Positions 30,175 to 33,793 of a stretch of DNA of 33,793 bases are shown piece after piece. The stretch lies in contig JAFGGJ010000055.1 in NCBI GenBank assembly GCA_016930595.1, forward strand, positions 1 to 33,793, in the 5' to 3' direction. Both the position numbers and the translations under genes were made by a program. The notes beneath the pieces are model-generated. The model ran no database searches. It saw only the letters and a list, made by a program, of their open reading frames with translations, and was not told where the DNA came from. Source of the DNA: Planctomycetota bacterium (GTDB lineage: Bacteria; Planctomycetota; SZUA-567; JAFGGJ01). How positions within the stretch are numbered: position 1 is the first letter of the stretch; each line of letters starts with the position of its first letter.

Positions 30175-33025
30175 TCGCTCTCTCCTTGAAAGTCTCCAGG
30201 TCCTTCCGGTGATCCTCCAGCGCACGGTCCGCCGGCGCCGTCGCCGCCAGCCGCCTGTACGCCGACAGCGCCGCCTCCGCCGTCTCCTTCGGTATCGCCT
30301 TCCCCATCGCCGCCCCGGCGTGCACCATGGCCGCCAGGCTCCTCGGGCTGTCTTCTTCCAGCACGCTCGCCGCCCTCGCCTCCTCGAACGCCTCCTCCCG
30401 CCTCTCCGCCGCCAGCAGCGCCTCCGACCGCCGCAGCCGCGCTCCCCCGTCGAACGGGTCCACGTCCGCTATCCTGTCCAGCCCCGTGAGCCTCGCTGCA
30501 ACGTCCCCCCGGCCGCGGGCCAGCTCCTCCAGGTACTTCGCCGCCTCCAGGCTCGTGTTCGTGTGCGCCATCTCCCTTTTCAGCGCCTCTATCGCTTCCT
30601 TTTCCTTCCCGTCCGCCGCCAGCGCCTTCGCCAGCACCAGCCTCAGCGAAGCCCGCGCCGGGTTGGCGTCCCCTATGCAGTGCGGACATTTCCTCTCCGC
30701 CGCCTCCAGCAGCTTTGCCGCCTTCCGCGGCCGCCCCGCCTGGTATTCCGCGATCCCGGCCAGGAACAGGTTCCAGAAACGCGCCTTCTCCGCCTTCTTC
30801 ACGCTCCCGGCCAGCAGCTTCGCCGCCGCCTCAGGATCCTTTTCGTCCAGGTGCCTCTGCGCCCGCATCGCCGCCAGCACCGGGTCGCCGGGATGCGCCT
30901 CCAGCGCCTTCTCCAGCAGGGCATCCGCCTTCTCCACGTCCCCGTTGGCGTAAAGACCCCTCACCAGCGTCGTCAGGGCCTCCAGGTCCGTCGCCTTACC
31001 CTTCAGCCTCTCCGCCGCCTCATCCAGCATCTTCTCCGATACCGGCGGCAGCAGCGGCACTTCCCGGTCCACGTATTTCTCAAGTTCCTCCTTCAGCCCC
31101 TTCTCGAACTCCTCCACGCTTATCCCCACCACCTCTTTCATCACCTCTTCGTGCGCCCCTATCCCGTGTTTGCCGTACGCAACCGTCATCTTGTACGGTA
31201 CGTCCTCTCCCCATTTCCGCATTATCCACCACGTCGCAAAATAACTCACCGCGTACGCCAGCTCCACGTCCCTCCGCCCCTCGGGCCGCCCGAAATACCT
31301 GTTCAGCGCCGTCAGGCTTATGTCCTCCCCGCCGTGCCGGGCATACGCCAGCATCTTGTCCCACTCGTATTCAGGCAGCCCCTCGTCGTGCATCGCCATG
31401 CCTTCCGTCAGCCACCTAGGCACCCGGTAGTCCGAAAGCTGCAGCGTGTACGCGTGCGACGTCTCGTGCCTCATCACCACCCGCCAGTTCACCTCGCCCA
31501 TGCGCGCCCTGTAGTCCCTCGGCGACGGGATCGTCACCGTCTGCCCGAAACACACCCCCAGCGCCCCCAGGTTCGGCGTCCCCACCGACCTGACCGAAAA
31601 ATCGTCGTGGTCCGGCATCACCGCCAGCAGCAGCCGTCCGTTCAGCTCCGCCGGCCCCTTCAGCTTCACCTTGTACTTCCCCTCGTACTCAGGGATCATC
31701 TCTTCGCACAGCCTCTTCATCAGCGGCCCGTATACCGCCGCCTCCTCCTTCGGCAGCCTTATCACGAAAGCCCCGCCCTCGACGTCCGCCATCTCGTCCG
31801 CAACGAACCGCCTGTCCAGCATCTGCAGCATGTTGTACGCCCACAGGTTGAACGGGTTCAGCTTGTACGACTGCTTCAGCACCTCGTAGCTCTTCTTCTC
31901 TTCCCCCTGCCTCAGCAGGCTCACCCCGGCCTCGTAGTACGCAGGCTGGTACCTCGCATCCACCCTTATCGCCTTGCGCTCCAGATCCAGGGCCTCCTGC
32001 AGCCGCCTGCGGCGCGCCACCGCCTTCGCCAGCATGTGGTAGAACTCCGCCTGCCGTTTCCCGTACCGCGCCGCCAGTTCCTCTTCCCTGGCGTATCCCT
32101 TCCCCTCCTCCGTCGCCATCGCCGCCTTCAGCGCCAGCGCCCTCAACGACAACGGGTTCCTCTCCAGCGCCCTCCCGACGTCCGCCGCAAGCGCCTCCAT
32201 GTCCTCCTCGGCGTACGCTATCTCCGCGCGGATCGCATACGCCTCCGCCGTCCCTTCCGCCCTTTTTATCACCTCCTCCACGTCGCTCTCGGCGGCGTCG
32301 TACCTGCCGCGCGCTATCAGCAGCTCCGCCCTCATCAGCCTCGCATACGTGTGCCCCGGATCCTGCTTCAGCAGGTCGTCCAGCGCCTTCGCCGCGTACT
32401 CCCAGTGGTATCTCTCCGTCGCCAGCCCCGCCAGCCAGTATCTCGCCGGCATGAACTCCGGCCTGCCCTCGTTCACCACCTTCGTCAGTATCCCGAACGC
32501 CTGCTTCGCACTGTCGGTGTTCTCGTGCTGCACCGCTTCCGCCACGCAGCTCAGCGCCACGGGATCGGCGTCCTTCTTGCCGCAGAGCTTCCGGTTATAG
32601 AAATTGAAGAACCACCCCGTCTCGTCGTAGACTTCCTTCTCCCGCCCCAGCGCCCGCAGCACCGACAGCCTCGTTACCCGCACCATCGGCGCGTCCGGGT
32701 ACCGCTTCGCCGCCTCCGCCGAAAACCGGTCCGCCTCTTCCAGCTTCCCGCTCCCGACAAGACCCTGCACGTAGAAATACAGGTCCCCCCCGTTCGCGCC
32801 CTCAGGATCGTCCCCCTGCCGCTCCAGCATCCCCGCCGACAGCCGCCCGGCTTCCTCCATCCGCCCCAGGAACACCAGCTCCGTGATGTACCCCGGCTCG
32901 CCCTCTTTGCGCCCCGCGCCCGCCTTCCCGTCCCCGCCCTCCTCGCCCCCCAACGCCGCGGCGCACACCGCCGCCGCCAGCGCCAGCGCCGGAAGCACCC
33001 CCCGGACGTCCCCCGGCCGCCCCAC
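30164..33025 (-). CDS. exported TPR protein with a peptidase-MA-like metalloprotease domain
   Basis: From a GTG at 33025, just 1 base beyond the LacI-PilZ stop, this encodes 953 residues; a TTG at 33055 overlapping the regulator is the alternative. It starts with a signal peptide (VLPALALAAAVCAAALGG). Residues about 45-400 are helical TPR-like repeats. Then a gluzincin domain (PF13485 type) has VVMRHETSHAYTLQ (His-Glu-Thr-Ser-His, about residues 520-524) and, 17 residues later, WLTEGMAMH supplying the third zinc ligand Glu. More TPR-like repeats fill residues about 680-940. It is probably a periplasmic metalloprotease or a scaffold held by TPRs. It is cotranscribed with sppA, another protease gene. 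Confidence 0.85.
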   Translation of the reverse strand: MGRPGDVRGVLPALALAAAVCAAALGGEEGGDGKAGAGRKEGEPGYITELVFLGRMEEAGRLSAGMLERQGDDPEGANGGDLYFYVQGLVGSGKLEEADRFSAEAAKRYPDAPMVRVTRLSVLRALGREKEVYDETGWFFNFYNRKLCGKKDADPVALSCVAEAVQHENTDSAKQAFGILTKVVNEGRPEFMPARYWLAGLATERYHWEYAAKALDDLLKQDPGHTYARLMRAELLIARGRYDAAESDVEEVIKRAEGTAEAYAIRAEIAYAEEDMEALAADVGRALERNPLSLRALALKAAMATEEGKGYAREEELAARYGKRQAEFYHMLAKAVARRRRLQEALDLERKAIRVDARYQPAYYEAGVSLLRQGEEKKSYEVLKQSYKLNPFNLWAYNMLQMLDRRFVADEMADVEGGAFVIRLPKEEAAVYGPLMKRLCEEMIPEYEGKYKVKLKGPAELNGRLLLAVMPDHDDFSVRSVGTPNLGALGVCFGQTVTIPSPRDYRARMGEVNWRVVMRHETSHAYTLQLSDYRVPRWLTEGMAMHDEGLPEYEWDKMLAYARHGGEDISLTALNRYFGRPEGRRDVELAYAVSYFATWWIMRKWGEDVPYKMTVAYGKHGIGAHEEVMKEVVGISVEEFEKGLKEELEKYVDREVPLLPPVSEKMLDEAAERLKGKATDLEALTTLVRGLYANGDVEKADALLEKALEAHPGDPVLAAMRAQRHLDEKDPEAAAKLLAGSVKKAEKARFWNLFLAGIAEYQAGRPRKAAKLLEAAERKCPHCIGDANPARASLRLVLAKALAADGKEKEAIEALKREMAHTNTSLEAAKYLEELARGRGDVAARLTGLDRIADVDPFDGGARLRRSEALLAAERREEAFEEARAASVLEEDSPRSLAAMVHAGAAMGKAIPKETAEAALSAYRRLAATAPADRALEDHRKDLETFKERANGE

Positions 33026-33026
33026 T

Positions 33027-33560
33027 CTACGCCCCGCCGGTCTTCCCGGCCGCAAACTTCCTCAGCCGCTGCTTGTCCGTAAACGTCAGGTTCACGAACC
33101 TCACCCCAAGTTCCGGCTCGCCCGTGTCCGTCGCCTCCGCCAGCCTCACCACCTCGCACTCCCCCACCAGTTCCTCCTCCCCCTCCTGCCACGGCATGCT
33201 CAGCATTATCGTGAAGTTAACCAGAGGCAGCACCATCTTCGTCAGACTCAGCCGCGCCAGCAGCGCCCCTCCCACGCTCACGTTCCTCAGCAGGCACGTC
33301 CCCTCGTCGAATACCGTCCCGTCCTCCAGCGCTATCTTCATCCCCGCCTCGGCGTTTATCACCTTCCTCCCGTACTCCCTCCGGAACGGCCGCCTTATGC
33401 TCGCAAAATCGTACCCCAGTTCCTCCGCCGCCTTGAACACCCTCTCCCTCGTCCCCGGACTCGCCGAATAGTTCGGGTCGCGGTTCAATATCTTCGTAAC
33501 CGTCGTCCGGTCCAGCTTCAGTCGGCTCGCTATCTCCTTCTGGCTGACCTTCTTCGCCAT
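33027..33560 (-). CDS. LacI-type HTH fused to a PilZ domain: candidate c-di-GMP-responsive regulator
   Basis: This encodes 177 residues from the ATG at 33560 (GGAGGTG five bases upstream). Residues 1-55 are a LacI-type helix-turn-helix: VSQKEIASRLKLDRTTVTKI, LNRDPNYSASPGTRERVFKA and AEELGYDF. The sugar-binding periplasmic-like domain of LacI proteins is missing. Instead residues about 56-170 form a PilZ domain, with RRPFR (56-60, and overlapping RxxxR registers to 65), NVSVGG (93-98) and the closing ELGVRFVNLTF. RxxxR plus [DN]xSxxG is the c-di-GMP-binding signature. The basic stretch replaces the LacI hinge, so ligand binding could directly reset the DNA-binding head. It heads the operon with the TPR protease, sppA and comF-like genes. 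Confidence 0.88.
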   Translation of the reverse strand: MAKKVSQKEIASRLKLDRTTVTKILNRDPNYSASPGTRERVFKAAEELGYDFASIRRPFRREYGRKVINAEAGMKIALEDGTVFDEGTCLLRNVSVGGALLARLSLTKMVLPLVNFTIMLSMPWQEGEEELVGECEVVRLAEATDTGEPELGVRFVNLTFTDKQRLRKFAAGKTGGA

Positions 33561-33592
33561 CTTTCACCTCCACCTGTTCGGCCCGTATCACC

Positions 33593-33608
33593 TGTGCATA
33601 TCCGCACA
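33593..33608. repeat. inverted repeat over the transcription start (possible operator)
   Basis: TGTGC and GCACA arms flank a 6-base spacer at the predicted start site of the LacI-PilZ operon, just downstream of the -10 box. Confidence 0.4.
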
Positions 33609-33609
33609 C

Positions 33610-33638
33610 ATTCTGCACGATGTGATATGTCTTGTCAA
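33610..33638 (-). promoter_or_regulatory. promoter of the LacI-PilZ operon
   Basis: On the minus strand a perfect -35 TTGACA (33633-33638) and CAGAAT (33610-33615) are exactly 17 bases apart. The start is predicted near 33603, about 43 bases before the ATG. From 33646 to the window end I see no gene. Confidence 0.75.
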
Positions 33639-33645
33639 GAAATAT
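33625..33645. promoter_or_regulatory. 21-bp near-perfect dyad over the -35 box: candidate operator
   Basis: The sequence reads ATAT-g-TCTTG-t-CAAGA-a-ATAT, with nine of ten arm positions complementary around centre 33635. It covers the whole -35 box of the operon promoter. A dimer bound here would block RNA polymerase, which suits autorepression by the LacI-type head of the first gene product. LacI sites usually have an even-length CG centre, so this odd-centred dyad may be recognised by another regulator. Confidence 0.6.
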
Positions 33646-33793
33646 GTTCCTCTGTGGTTTCTACCGCCCCCGGGCCTCCCCGGTAACACGCGGAATTATC
33701 CCCAATACCCCTCTCCGGACACTGTAACGCCTTATACGACAACCTGTTCCGCTTCCCCGTCCCGGATGCCCTCCCGCCTCGCCCCCTCCGCTC

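Noticed and set aside
29858..33082. Plus-strand open frame of about 1,070 codons rich in Pro, Arg and Leu.
   Set aside because: It is antisense to the LacI-PilZ, TPR-protease and SppA genes, has low-complexity composition typical of a GC-rich shadow frame, and has no ribosome-binding site.
1..33793. CRISPR arrays, insertion sequences or prophage.
   Set aside because: No spaced direct repeats, transposase or phage genes were seen. The only short tandem repeat noted is inside the DUF1232 gene near 5530.

Overview
The window is GC-rich, densely packed bacterial chromosome with about 29 protein genes and one tRNA. There is no sign of phage, insertion sequences or CRISPR. LpxC, an OmpH/Skp-like chaperone, an LpxL-type acyltransferase, a Wzi-like outer-membrane protein and several lipoproteins indicate a Gram-negative, LPS-making cell. 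A Cys-type sulfatase, a GH35 beta-galactosidase, a TIM-barrel sugar isomerase, a CBM9-like lipoprotein, a very large DUF4175-like membrane protein and a TPR/peptidase-MA protein recall the Planctomycetota/Lentisphaerota (PVC) group or a nearby candidate phylum. That placement is inference; no rRNA is present.

Layout. 1-893 (-): start of lpxC behind ompH. 1068-1952 (+): orphan MEMO/AMMECR-system protein. 1965-3661 (-): a MoaD/ThiS-NIL fusion with a structured leader, then a sugar phosphate isomerase/epimerase. 3869-5666 (+): Wzi-like lipoprotein and DUF1232 protein. 5638-6345 (-): Asp/Glu racemase-like protein. 6513-11663 (+): apparent operon of an IclR regulator, cytoplasmic sulfatase, M14 carboxypeptidase-like protein, GNAT acetyltransferase and a zinc-ribbon tandem-PilZ protein. 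11762-18246 (+): aspS, an unrecognised exported protein, GH35 beta-galactosidase and a Tat-exported metallophosphoesterase. 18311-19128 (+): YfcE-like phosphodiesterase and PEGA lipoprotein. 19135-22416 (-): DUF4175-like protein. 22548-25487 (+): CBM9-like lipoprotein, YkgJ-type Cys-cluster protein, tRNA-Arg(ACG) and EamA transporter. 25497-28213 (-): dCMP deaminase, NagA-like deacetylase and LpxL-like acyltransferase. 28319-33560 (-): a LacI-type HTH fused to PilZ, a TPR/peptidase-MA protein, SppA and ComF.

The most striking item is the right-end operon. Its first gene joins a LacI-type DNA-binding head directly to a PilZ domain with an intact c-di-GMP-binding signature, in place of the usual sugar-binding domain. 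Its promoter (TTGACA, 17-bp spacer, CAGAAT) carries a nearly perfect 21-bp dyad exactly over the -35 box and a second dyad over the start site. This looks like an autoregulated, c-di-GMP-responsive repressor controlling envelope proteolysis genes. A second unusual PilZ protein (zinc ribbon plus two PilZ domains, all motifs intact) ends the sulfatase operon, so the window holds two noncanonical candidate c-di-GMP receptors.

The + strand is G>C at the left end and strongly C>G at the right end regardless of coding direction. This is compatible with a change of replichore (terminus-like) inside the window. Promoters with recognisable sigma70-type -35/-10 boxes precede most transcription units, and TTG start codons are unusually common.
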